From Accumulibacter sp003538495 (GTDB lineage: Bacteria > Pseudomonadota > Gammaproteobacteria > Burkholderiales > Rhodocyclaceae): a stretch of 64,000 nt of DNA. The first letter of the stretch is position 1, and every line of letters begins with the position of its first letter. This document shows positions 1-7,651 of the stretch, in pieces. The stretch spans positions 1 to 64,000 of the forward strand of contig NZ_JAPUVQ010000042.1 in NCBI RefSeq assembly GCF_029255145.1, read 5' to 3'. The notes beneath the pieces were generated by a model. It saw only the letters and a program-made list of their open reading frames with translations. It ran no database searches and was not told the origin of the DNA. The position numbers were made by a program, and so were the translations under genes.

Positions 1-290
1 CGATGGCGAGGCCCTGGCGATAGGCGGTGAGCGCCGCGGGTCCGTCACCCTGGGCGACCAGCACGTCGCCGATCTTGATGTGGCTGACCGAGAGATCGCG
101 CTGCCACTCGGCGTTGGCCGGATCGCGCCGGGTCAGCGCTTCGGCGATGGCGAGGCCCTGGCGATAGGCGGCGAGCGTCGCGGGTCCGTCACCCTGGGCG
201 GCCAGCACGTCGCCGATCCTCTCGTGGCTGACCGACAGGTCGCGCTGCCACTGGGTGTTGGCCGGATCGCTGGCGAGGCGGTCCTCGGCC
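1..290. repeat. 144-bp tandem coding repeats
   Basis: The sequence beginning at position 1 recurs from position 145 with only scattered substitutions, for example the 24 bases starting CGATGGCGAGGCCCTGGCGA. The period of 144 bp equals 48 codons, so the repeat preserves the reading frame of the TIR-TPR gene. A more diverged copy continues to about 290. High DNA identity between copies suggests recent unit duplication or homogenisation. More copies probably lie to the left of the window. Confidence 0.85.
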
Positions 291-1375
291 AGGCGCCGCG
301 TCGCGGTGAAAGCGTCGTTGGCGGCGGCCAGGTCTCGGGTCTTCAGGAAGACGTCGCCGAGTCCGCCCTGCGCGGCCATTTGGCCCCACGAATCGGCACG
401 AACGGTTGCGGCGTAGAGCGACCTGGTCAGTGCCTGTTCGGCAGAGTCCAGATCGCCGACGACGATCAGCGCGTGGCCGAGCAGACGGGCGGTCTCGGGA
501 TCATCGGCTTCGGCGGCCAGCGCTTTGCGGTAGAAGCGCACGGCCTTGGCGACGTCGCGCAGCAACGCGAGGTTGGCGACGTTGCGCGCGGCTTCGGCCA
601 TGGTCTGCTGCGCTACTGCCGCCGCGTGCTGCTGCGCGTCGTAGGCGCGCTCGAAAGCGTCCTTGGCGGCCAGCGACCTGCCCTGAGCGAGCTCGGCAAA
701 GGCCTCGGCGAGGCCTCGCCGCTCGCCCGCGGACGCCTCGGCCAGCTTGCGCCTGAGGTCGTCGATGGTGCGGCCGAGGGCGTCGATCTGGTCGGACTGG
801 AGGTGGCGGGTCTCTTCGAGTTCGCGCACGCGCTGCTGCGCGGCGCCGACGTCGCGCAGCAGTTGTTCGAGGTCGGGACCGACCGGCAAGCTGGTGGCCT
901 CGGCGATCTCGGCGATCAGGCGGCGGGTGTCGTCTTCCCAGCCGCCTTCGCTGACCACGCGTGCGTTCCAGGTCTCGAACAGCGGGCGCAGGGGCGCTGG
1001 CAGCTCGGCGACGCTCGGCAGTTCTGCGCCCTCGACCAGCGTCGGAACCAGCGCCAACTCCTCGTCGGCCAGCGCGCTGACGAGCTCGTGGCGCACCATG
1101 TCGGCTTCGTCGTGCAGGCGGCGGAGGTGGTCGGCGTTCGCCCAGCGCGGACCGATGACCGCCACGCAGGCGGCGCTGCGCGCCAGCGCGGCGTCTATTT
1201 TCGTCCGCCATTTGCCGACGCCGAGACTGTGCACGTCGCGAAAGACGTGCTCGCGGCCAAAGCCGATGCGCAACCAGTCGTACAGGCGGCCGCTGGCGCC
1301 GCGCGCGTCGTCGCGACGGTAGCTGACGAAGATCTGGTCGCGTGTCGGCAAAGAAGGATCAATCGTGGGCGGCAT
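1..1375 (-). CDS. TIR-domain protein with C-terminal TPR-type tandem repeats (C-terminus off the window)
   Basis: The gene reads leftward from an ATG at 1375 and is open to the window edge, so at least 458 residues are encoded and the C-terminus is missing. Residues 12-110 form a TIR domain: it opens with DQIFVSYRRDD, continues through a VFRDVHSLG strand, and contains VRHELVSAL. In that motif Glu97 aligns by eye with the catalytic glutamate of TIR NADases such as SARM1 (WVHKEI). Residues about 165-290 are helical and heptad-rich (coiled-coil-like), followed by TPR-like helices. The distal part is a 48-residue unit (WQRDLSVSH, then IGDVLAAQGD) encoded by near-identical 144-bp DNA repeats. By family knowledge, such proteins are NAD-cleaving effectors or scaffolds; the biological role here is unknown. 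Partners could lie beyond the left edge. Confidence 0.85.
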   Translation of the reverse strand, partial: MPPTIDPSLPTRDQIFVSYRRDDARGASGRLYDWLRIGFGREHVFRDVHSLGVGKWRTKIDAALARSAACVAVIGPRWANADHLRRLHDEADMVRHELVSALADEELALVPTLVEGAELPSVAELPAPLRPLFETWNARVVSEGGWEDDTRRLIAEIAEATSLPVGPDLEQLLRDVGAAQQRVRELEETRHLQSDQIDALGRTIDDLRRKLAEASAGERRGLAEAFAELAQGRSLAAKDAFERAYDAQQHAAAVAQQTMAEAARNVANLALLRDVAKAVRFYRKALAAEADDPETARLLGHALIVVGDLDSAEQALTRSLYAATVRADSWGQMAAQGGLGDVFLKTRDLAAANDAFTATRRLAEDRLASDPANTQWQRDLSVSHERIGDVLAAQGDGPATLAAYRQGLAIAEALTRRDPANAEWQRDLSVSHIKIGDVLVAQGDGPAALTAYRQGLAI

Positions 1376-2100
1376 TGGCGGGGTCCGGCTTCGCGCAATT
1401 CGGCGGGCTGTTCAGGCTCGATCATATGCCAGCCGTGCGGCTGCGTGTCACGGAGTTCGCAGCGTCGCGGGTCCAGTGTGCAAGGCGGCATTTCCTCGAC
1501 CGGTTCCTGGTCATTCGTCGCTGCGATGCGGTTGATTTCCCGGTAAGGCAGACGGTTGCCGGGACGTTGGAATAGAGCAGCGACGGTCGTTTCGGGGTAC
1601 CGAGCGGGCGGACCGCGAGCTTGATGCAGGCGCTACCACGCAAGCCCCTCGCCTGTCGACGGCGACTGGCTCGATGCCGTCGGCGCATTCCGGCGAGAGC
1701 GTATCCGGGACTCCCGGAAAGGTGGCGGTATCACGCCGTTCATGGATGCACGCGATGCGGCCACCGTTCTCACCCGGCGTCAGGTCACTGAACAGCGTGC
1801 GATATTCGCGCGCATGCCAGGCATCACAGACAGCAGCGCCTCGACGCGCACGCACGACGGCGGCGATCACGCCAGCACTCGACCGTGATCGTGCCCGTCG
1901 TATCGTCCTCCCGAACAACCTTGCTCACTTGCCCGTCGTAGCCCAGAATCCCTACCGCGATGGCCGCACCCGTTTCGCTTGCCTCGCGGTGTCCTCGGAA
2001 AGCCCGGATGGCTACGCGATCTCGGGGTTTTCGGTCATCCCTGGTGACGCAAGCAAACGACGAAAGGCCGAATCTTTCCACCACAGAAGAGGAAACTTCC
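1376..2100. other. 725-bp region without a convincing gene
   Basis: This gap separates the TIR-TPR gene from the ferritin-like gene. Several overlapping frames stay open on the minus strand, but none has a recognisable domain, a good ribosome binding site or consistent codon usage. One minus frame (about 1640 down to 1380) reads plausibly up to the TIR start but is out of frame with it. It could be a decayed N-terminal extension, or chance openness in GC-rich DNA. I see no insertion sequence ends or RNA gene here. Confidence 0.5.
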
Positions 2101-2388
2101 ATGTCCAGTGTTGGCTACCACGAACCTGTTGAAGAACTATCCGATGAAACTCGCGACATGCATCGAGCGATCGTGTCGTTAATGGAGGAGCTTGAGGCCG
2201 TCGATTGGTACAACCAACGTGCAGATGCCTGCAAGGATCACGACCTGAAGGCAATCCTCGAGCACAATAGAGACGAGGAAAAGGAGCATGCCTCGATGGT
2301 GTTGGAGTGGATTCGGCGCAAAGATCAAGCGTTCTCGAAGGAACTGAAGGATTACCTCTTCACCGACCAGGCGATCACGCACAAGTAG
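2101..2388 (+). CDS. Encapsulated-ferritin (EncFtn) family protein, orphan
   Basis: This 95-residue protein matches the encapsulin-associated ferritin family closely. It carries HRAIVSLMEELEAVDWY and NRDEEKEHASMVLEW, the two half-ferroxidase helices. Glu30, Trp36, Glu60 and His63 align with Glu32, Trp38, Glu62 and His65 of Rhodospirillum rubrum EncFtn, which bind iron across a dimer interface. The ATG at 2101 follows an AAGAGGAAA ribosome binding site. The family oxidises Fe(II) inside an encapsulin shell, to which it is addressed by a short C-terminal peptide. Here the protein stops at ITHK, directly after the folded domain, with no such tail. No encapsulin shell gene is adjacent in this window. 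Whether it works freely or with a distant shell is not determined. Confidence 0.9.
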   Translation: MSSVGYHEPVEELSDETRDMHRAIVSLMEELEAVDWYNQRADACKDHDLKAILEHNRDEEKEHASMVLEWIRRKDQAFSKELKDYLFTDQAITHK

Positions 2389-2679
2389 CAGCAACCTGCG
2401 GCCACCGTTCAACGGGCGTTGCCTGCGGCAGGCCGGTCAATGCGCTTCGGAACTGGACAGCTGCTGTGGTGGTGGGAAGGCACGGCGTCGCGTCGTCATT
2501 TGAGAGGCTCCGCTGTCCTGCACGGCTTCGGTTGCTTAAGGCGGTGTGCTGATCGATGCAAGGCTGGTCGCTGAGACTGTCGCCGCAGAACGTGGAAACC
2601 GCCGCGATCCGTCCGCGTCGGCCTGCACGACGGAAGGTGTCAATGACTTTGAGACCCCAGGGCACATCCATCCGACGGC
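2389..2679. other. Gap between ferritin-like gene and transporter remnant
   Basis: No encapsulin shell gene, cargo-peptide exon or other recognisable coding sequence is visible in any frame. The open frames are short and shadow each other. Part of it may be the unrecognisable N-terminal portion of the transporter pseudogene that follows. Confidence 0.4.
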
Positions 2680-3190
2680 GCTGCGGCAGGCCGACTGATC
2701 GCGCCGGTCCTTGGCGGCTGGGTGCAAACCTGCTTTGCCTGACCCTCGGTGTTTGCTCTACTGGCGCTGCTGAGCGTCGCGCTGTGGCTGGCCTGCTGGA
2801 AGCTGCGCCCGGAAACCGTGCCCCGGCACCGGCGGCAATCGCCGCGCCCCAGCCATCTGTCGCAGACTTACCGGAAGGTGCTGAATTCGCACGCTTTGCT
2901 GCTGGTTTGTAGCGCGCTGGCGCTCAATTTCGTGGCCTTCTTCGTCGTTGTGTTGTCGGCGCCTGGCCGTCGCGCGTCCTGTCGGTGTTCGGCTTCACCT
3001 TCGGCATGTCGCTGGCGACGCCTGGCCTGACGCTCGCTGCACTTGACCTGTTTCCCGAACAGCGCGGACTGGCTGCCTCATGCCAGGCAGTCGTCCAGAC
3101 CACCTGCAATGCCCTCGCTGCGCCACCGCGATCCACCACCGGTTGCACGCGGTCGCGGCGTCATGCCGTCTGCTGGCAATGGGTCTCTTT
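2680..3190 (+). pseudogene. Remnant of a Bcr/CflA-type MFS drug-efflux transporter
   Basis: Transporter-like peptide continues through shifting frames: LIAPVLGGWVQTCFA near 2681-2725, VFALLALLSVALWLACWKL and the following residues to about 2955, then WPSRVLSVFGFTFGMSLATP and LFPEQRGLAASCQAVVQT to about 3120, then a last helix in a third frame. The GGW and LRPET signatures and the LFPEQRGLAAS ending resemble the C-terminal half of Bcr/CflA multidrug transporters. At least three frame changes and an in-frame stop after CFA break it, and the N-terminal half is not recognisable. It converges on, and slightly overlaps, the end of the MFS gene on the other strand. Multiple sequencing errors are an alternative explanation. 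Confidence 0.7.
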
Positions 3191-4453
3191 GGCAAAAGGG
3201 ATCAGGCACAGCGAGACGACCAGGCAGGCGGCCATCAGGCTGAACGCGGTCTGATACGCGGTGGCATCGTAAATGCGCGCGCCGTTCGCGCTTGCGCCCA
3301 GCCAATTGCGGTCGAGCACCCAGCCGACAGCCGGTTGCAGCAGCATCCCGCCGAGCAGCGGCCCCATGTTGCAGATTCCCGAGGCGGTACCCATCAGGCG
3401 CACCGGGACCGATTCCTTGGCGAATGCGAAGCCGATGATCAGGTTGCCAGAAACCAGGCCGGTGAATAACAGGGTGACAATCAACAGCCACACGGGAATC
3501 GGCGCGAAGATGACCACCGCCCAGCCGGAGAGAGCCGCTGCGGTGGTCCACACATAGAGTGGCCGGCGGTGGCCCAGGCGTTGCGAGAGGGTGCCGAGAA
3601 GCGGCCCGCCGACCGCCCAGGCGATCAGCAGCAGCGAGGTGATCGCCGCCGCGGTCCTGGTTTCCAGTCCATGCACCTGACGCAGATAGGGTACCCCCCA
3701 CAGCCCTGCGAAAGTGAGTACCGCGCCGGCTATCCCGATCGGGGTGATCAGCAGAATCCAGCTGTTGCGGTAGGAGAGCACCGCGGCGACGCCGCGCAGG
3801 ATCGAAGCATGCTGTCCGCTATCGTGCGTCGTCTGGGTGTGGCTGTCATAACCCCAGTCAGCCGGGTCGTCGCGAACGCGCAGCCAGATCGCCACGGCCA
3901 GCAGCGCGGTGACTACCGCCGACACGCCCATCACCGGGCGCCAGCCCCAGGCCTCGATCAGCAGCCGCAGCGGGACACCGGCGATCACCCCGCCAACGAC
4001 GCCGAAGACCAGCGCCAACCCCGAGGCGAGGGCAAACTGCTGCGGCGCGAACCAGTGGCTGGCGAGCTTGAGCATCGACACGAAAGCGACCGCCACCGAA
4101 GCGCCGACCAGCAATCGCCCGGCACTCGCCCACCACAGGTCCGGCGCGTACGCGAAAACGGCACTGCCGACCGCCGCCACGGCTGCGCCGGCGGTCAGCA
4201 GGCGGCGGGGTCCCCAGCGGTCGGCGATGATCCCGGTCGGGATCTGCATCGCCACATAGGAGTAGAAATAGAATGCCGAGAGATTGCCGAGTTCGGTCGC
4301 GCCAATCGCGAAGTCGTTCATCAGCCGGTCGGTCATCACCGCCGGGGCGACGCGCTGGTAGAAAGCGATCAGATAGAGCAGGGCACCCAGTCCCCATACG
4401 GTCCATGCTACCGCAGCCGGTGGATAGCGACGCTGGCCGGGGTTCAACACCAT
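3161..4453 (-). CDS. MFS transporter (sugar-phosphate permease-like)
   Basis: This 430-residue inner-membrane protein has about 12 hydrophobic segments in the two six-helix bundles typical of the major facilitator superfamily. The loop after helix 2 reads GIIADRWGPRRLLTAG, a classic MFS motif A (G-x-x-x-D-R-x-G-x-R). The general pattern, including YQRVAPAVMTDRLMNDF at the N-terminus, resembles the sugar-phosphate/anion:cation symporter branch. The substrate cannot be told from sequence. I chose the ATG at 4453 because an upstream ATG at 4498 only adds an Arg-rich, unconserved tail. It stands alone, convergent with a transporter remnant. Confidence 0.8.
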   Translation of the reverse strand: MVLNPGQRRYPPAAVAWTVWGLGALLYLIAFYQRVAPAVMTDRLMNDFAIGATELGNLSAFYFYSYVAMQIPTGIIADRWGPRRLLTAGAAVAAVGSAVFAYAPDLWWASAGRLLVGASVAVAFVSMLKLASHWFAPQQFALASGLALVFGVVGGVIAGVPLRLLIEAWGWRPVMGVSAVVTALLAVAIWLRVRDDPADWGYDSHTQTTHDSGQHASILRGVAAVLSYRNSWILLITPIGIAGAVLTFAGLWGVPYLRQVHGLETRTAAAITSLLLIAWAVGGPLLGTLSQRLGHRRPLYVWTTAAALSGWAVVIFAPIPVWLLIVTLLFTGLVSGNLIIGFAFAKESVPVRLMGTASGICNMGPLLGGMLLQPAVGWVLDRNWLGASANGARIYDATAYQTAFSLMAACLVVSLCLIPFAKETHCQQTA

Positions 4454-4641
4454 TCCCCGGTGAATCCGCGGTGGCCGCGTGCGGCGCGTTCCGGGCAATG
4501 CCGCTCCCGGTCGGTGGCTGGCCGCGCACGCCTGGCAATTCTCGGGGGATCGGTCGGTCTCACGGGACTCCTGATTGTGCCTTCGTCTATACTCGGGCTT
4601 GCTCGAACGATTCTAGTCGCAGTCAGTGGAGCGCGGTGGAC

Positions 4642-5130
4642 ATGTTCAGGAAAGTATTTGCCGGGATCTTCCTTTCGGGCGTGATTGTCTTGGCGTTGTC
4701 AGCCTGTGATGCCGACAAGCTGAGCAAGCTGAAGCCCGGCAGCACCAGCGCCGATGAAGTGCGCAAGCTGATGGGCCAGCCGAGTCTGGAGTGGGTGGAC
4801 GCGGAAGGGACGCGCGTCTGGGAGTATCCGCGGATGCCCGAGGGGATCGTCAACTACATGGTCGTGATCGGCCCGGACGACGTGCTGCGCGAGGTCCGAC
4901 AGGTCCTGACCGAAGAGAACTTCGCCAGGGTCAGGCCGGGCATGAGCACCGATGAAGTGCGCTATCTGCTCGGCCGACCGGCGCACGAACGCTACTTTTC
5001 GCTGCAGCGGGAAACCGTCTGGGACTGGAAGATCAAGGTCGAGCCAGGAATGACGTGGTACTTCAACGTCCATTTCAACCAGCACGGGGTGGTCAGCAAG
5101 ACCAGCACCAACTTCGTGCCCAAGGGCTGA
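4642..5130 (+). CDS. Outer-membrane lipoprotein with two BamE/SmpA-like repeats
   Basis: The 162-residue product begins with a lipoprotein signal peptide ending in LALSAC, so Cys22 would be lipidated. Two BamE-like modules follow. The first begins KLKPGSTSADEVRKLMGQP and the second VRPGMSTDEVRYLLGRP; both have the PG-x-(S/T)-x-(D/E)EV-x-x-L-x-G-x-P pattern. Each continues into strand-rich segments with Trp (VWEY, VWDWK). By family knowledge this is an OmlA/SmpA-type envelope protein, and BamE assists outer-membrane protein assembly. The double-module form is distinct from canonical single-module BamE. A decayed relative lies at about 33.1-33.7 kb. Confidence 0.8.
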   Translation: MFRKVFAGIFLSGVIVLALSACDADKLSKLKPGSTSADEVRKLMGQPSLEWVDAEGTRVWEYPRMPEGIVNYMVVIGPDDVLREVRQVLTEENFARVRPGMSTDEVRYLLGRPAHERYFSLQRETVWDWKIKVEPGMTWYFNVHFNQHGVVSKTSTNFVPKG

Positions 5131-5222
5131 GTACGGCGGCCGGCGCGAAGGCGCAACCGGCGGCGCCCGTCGACCGCCCCGGATTGGCGATCTGCCGATT
5201 TCCTGAACGCAGGGGACTAGCT

Positions 5223-5501
5223 GCGCACGGCCTGCAGCTGATTGCCGAACTCCATGACTGTCGCTGCGACTCGCGGCTGCTCGCCGAATCGCATCTGGCG
5301 GTACACACCTGGCCGGAAGCGAAAACAGTGACCATCGACCTCTATGTCTGCAATTTCAGCCAGGACAACAGTGGTGTAGCGCGGGCCGCCTGGCAGCGAT
5401 TGCTTGCCGAATTCGCGCCGTCGCGACTGGTTCAGCGAGACCTTGAACGCGGCGTGCCGGATCATGCCGGCGCGCCAGCTGGCATCTGCGGTAGTGATTA
5501 G
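5223..5501 (+). pseudogene. Decayed AdoMet decarboxylase (SpeD/SpeH-like), internally deleted
   Basis: The translated sequence HGLQLIAELHDCRCD resembles the N-terminus of AdoMet decarboxylase. It joins directly to SRLLAESHLAVHTWPE, which contains the Glu-Ser self-cleavage site that yields the pyruvoyl group, and then DLYVCNF. Family members have roughly 45-50 residues between these two blocks, including the first catalytic His/Cys region, and these are absent here without a frame change. The codon where the initiator Met is expected (5223, before HGLQ) is GCG, and upstream only a TTG at 5184 is in frame. The product should not be able to make decarboxylated AdoMet for spermidine synthesis. 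Confidence 0.7.
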
Positions 5502-5517
5502 GGGCGATATCCCGGGG

Positions 5518-5523
5518 TATACT
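5518..5523 (+). promoter_or_regulatory. Possible -10 box for the trpB2 operon
   Basis: TATACT sits 35 bp upstream of the trpB2 GTG and is flanked by GGGG and CCCC. A candidate -35 (TGATTA) ends 17 bp upstream but is a poor match, so this is a weak call. Confidence 0.3.
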
Positions 5524-5558
5524 CCCCTGTTCGATCAAGAAGAAATGTCGGAGGTTTC

Positions 5559-6923
5559 GTGGAATCGTTACGCATTACGCTCGAACAGTCCGAGATTCCG
5601 ACCCACTGGTACAACGTTGTCGCCGACATGCCGACGCCGCCGCTGCCGCCGTTGGGCATCGACGGCAAGCCGGTGTCGCCGGAGCAGATGGGGGCAATTT
5701 TCCCGGCGGCGATCCTCGAACAGGAAATGTCGGCCGAGCGCTGGATCGCGATCCCTGCGCAGGTTCGCGAGATTTATCGGCTGTGGCGCCCTTCACCGCT
5801 GATTCGCGCCCGGCGGCTTGAAGAAGCTCTGGCGACGCCGGCGAGGATCTACTACAAGTACGAGGGCGTTTCGCCGGCCGGTTCGCACAAGCCGAACACC
5901 GCCGTCGCGCAGGCCTTCTACAACCAGCAGGCAGGGATCAAACGGATCACCACCGAGACCGGTGCCGGGCAATGGGGTTGTTCGATGGCCTTCGCCGGCC
6001 AGATGTTCGGCCTGGAGGTGCGCGTGTACATGGTCAACATCAGCTTCCAGCAGAAGCCTTTCCGCCGCTCGATGATGCAGACCTGGGGCGCTGAAGTGTT
6101 CGCCAGTCCGTCGATGATGACCCAGACCGGCCGCGACCTGCTGGCCGGCGATCCGGAAAACCAGGGCTCGCTCGGGATCGCGATTTCCGAGGCCGTCGAG
6201 GAAGCGGCGGCACGCGCCGACACCAGCTACGCGCTGGGTTCGGTCCTCAATCACGTCGCCCTGCACCAGACGATCATCGGTCAGGAAGCGAAGAAGCAGT
6301 TCGAGAAGGTCGGTGACTGGCCGGATGTCATTTTCGCGCCGTGTGGTGGCGGTTCGTCATTCGCCGGGGTGGCCTTTCCGTTCATCGCCGAGAACGCCGC
6401 CGGCGGGCGCAACGGCCGGCCGACGCGACTGGTGGCCGTCGAGCCGAGTTCTTGTCCGACGTTGACCAGGGGTGCCTACGCCTATGATTTCGGCGATGCC
6501 TCTGGCTTCACGCCGCTGATGAAGATGTACACGCTGGGTCACGATTTCATGCCGCCCGGAATCCATGCCGGCGGGCTCCGCTACCATGGCGATTCGCCGC
6601 TGGTCTCGCAGCTCTACCATGACGGCCTGATCGAGGCCGTTGCCGTCGCCCAGTTGGCCACCTTCGAAGCGGGCGTGATGTTTGCGCGGGCCGAGGGCGT
6701 CATCCCCGCGCCCGAGTCGAACCACGCCATCCGGGCGGCGATTGATGAGGCATTGCGCTGCAAGCAGAGCGGCGAAGCAAGCACCCTCCTGATCAATCTC
6801 ACCGGGCACGGGCACTTCGACATGGCCGCCTACGACCGGTATTTCGCGGGTGAACTCGAAGACTTCGAGTATCCCGCGGCAGCCATCCGGGCTTCACTCG
6901 AACACCTGCCGAAAGTTGGATGA
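5559..6923 (+). CDS. trpB2: Tryptophan synthase beta-like protein TrpB2
   Basis: This 454-residue PLP enzyme belongs to the TrpB2 class, longer than the classic TrpB (about 400 residues). The PLP lysine lies in GSHKPNTAVAQA, and the glycine-rich phosphate cradle is CGGGSSFAG. The TrpB2 signature ETGAGQWGCSMAF is present. TrpB2 enzymes condense indole with serine (or phosphoserine in some archaea) and may act as indole scavengers; no trpA is nearby. The start is a GTG at 5559 with a GGAGG Shine-Dalgarno at 5550-5554. The stop overlaps the start of the next gene in an ATGA arrangement, so the two are translationally coupled. Confidence 0.9.
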   Translation: MESLRITLEQSEIPTHWYNVVADMPTPPLPPLGIDGKPVSPEQMGAIFPAAILEQEMSAERWIAIPAQVREIYRLWRPSPLIRARRLEEALATPARIYYKYEGVSPAGSHKPNTAVAQAFYNQQAGIKRITTETGAGQWGCSMAFAGQMFGLEVRVYMVNISFQQKPFRRSMMQTWGAEVFASPSMMTQTGRDLLAGDPENQGSLGIAISEAVEEAAARADTSYALGSVLNHVALHQTIIGQEAKKQFEKVGDWPDVIFAPCGGGSSFAGVAFPFIAENAAGGRNGRPTRLVAVEPSSCPTLTRGAYAYDFGDASGFTPLMKMYTLGHDFMPPGIHAGGLRYHGDSPLVSQLYHDGLIEAVAVAQLATFEAGVMFARAEGVIPAPESNHAIRAAIDEALRCKQSGEASTLLINLTGHGHFDMAAYDRYFAGELEDFEYPAAAIRASLEHLPKVG

Positions 6924-7651
6924 TCGCCGCGATGCGGATCGCCGTCCTTTTTCTGCTCCTGGCTAATCTGCTGCTGTTCGCGTGGGCGCGCGCCTACCTG
7001 GGCGCGCCGGCCAGCGCCGACGCGCGACGCGTAGACGAGCAACTGCTGCCCGAGCAGGTGAAAGTCGTTTCTCGCGATCGGCCGTCGCGGGCAAACGGCA
7101 AGAAGGAGGAGTTGGAAAAGATGGTGGATAGGGTGGATAACAAGGTGGATAAAGTCGCCGACAAAGGCGCCTCCGAGAGCTGTCAGCTGTGGACTGAGCT
7201 CGCCAGTGCCGACGCCGATCAGCTGGAGCGCCTGCTGGCCGACCAGTTTGCGGCGTTCAGGGCAACGCGCGGCACAACCGGTGAGGCCAGTGGCTACTGG
7301 GTTTACATCCCGCCGCTGGCCAGCAGGGAAGAGGCCGGCAGGAAGACGGCCGAACTGCAGGAACTGGGGATCAAGGATTTTTTTGTCGTGCCGAACGGTG
7401 GCACCAACCCCCTGGCGATCTCCCTGGGTGTCTATCGCAACGAGGAAGCCGCCAAGGCGCGGCTTGAGGCCTTGCGCGCCAAGGGCGTGAGATCGGCGAA
7501 AGTCGCCGAGCGCAAGGGCAAGACGGCGCTCAGCACGCTCGAGATTCGTGGCCCTGAAGCGCAGACGGAAGCGCTCGGCAAGGCGATCGTCGCGCTGCTG
7601 CCAAAGGCCAGCCCGGCAACTTGCAAGACCAGGAGTGAGACGGCGCCATGA
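6920..7651 (+). CDS. Membrane-anchored SPOR-domain protein
   Basis: The 243-residue product has one N-terminal transmembrane segment (AVLFLLLANLLLFAWA). A charged linker follows, with a short repeat (MVDRVDNKVDKVADKG, residues about 70-85). Residues about 120-205 look like a SPOR peptidoglycan-binding domain: GYWVYIPPLASREEAGRKTA, LGIKDFFVV and ISLGVYRNEEAAKARLEAL. SPOR domains bind denuded glycan at division septa. The periplasmic domain and the nearby zapD suggest a cell-division role, which is inference. Both ends overlap neighbours by ATGA (trpB2 upstream, coaE downstream). Confidence 0.75.
   Translation: MIAAMRIAVLFLLLANLLLFAWARAYLGAPASADARRVDEQLLPEQVKVVSRDRPSRANGKKEELEKMVDRVDNKVDKVADKGASESCQLWTELASADADQLERLLADQFAAFRATRGTTGEASGYWVYIPPLASREEAGRKTAELQELGIKDFFVVPNGGTNPLAISLGVYRNEEAAKARLEALRAKGVRSAKVAERKGKTALSTLEIRGPEAQTEALGKAIVALLPKASPATCKTRSETAP

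Noticed and set aside
1..290. Spaced repeats resembling a CRISPR or satellite array
   Set aside because: The 144-bp period keeps the reading frame and encodes TPR-like units; there are no short repeats with unique spacers.
80..1546. Long plus-strand open frame of 488 codons at the left edge
   Set aside because: It is codon-aligned antisense to the TIR-TPR gene, has no domain, and its apparent repeats mirror the real protein repeats.
1380..1640. Possible frameshifted N-terminal extension of the TIR protein (minus strand)
   Set aside because: The frame stays open and reads plausibly, but has no recognised motif, is out of frame with the TIR start, and has weaker third-position GC bias than real genes here.
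1511..1918. 135-codon minus-strand frame upstream of the TIR gene
   Set aside because: Low-complexity Arg/Ala/Ser translation, no domain and no ribosome binding site.
2389..2679. Search for an encapsulin shell gene next to EncFtn
   Set aside because: No frame shows the encapsulin N-terminus or HK97-fold signatures; only short shadow frames exist.
3569..4684. 371-codon plus-strand frame across the MFS gene
   Set aside because: Antisense shadow; translation is Arg/Gln/Pro-rich without membrane segments, while the other strand encodes a clean MFS transporter.
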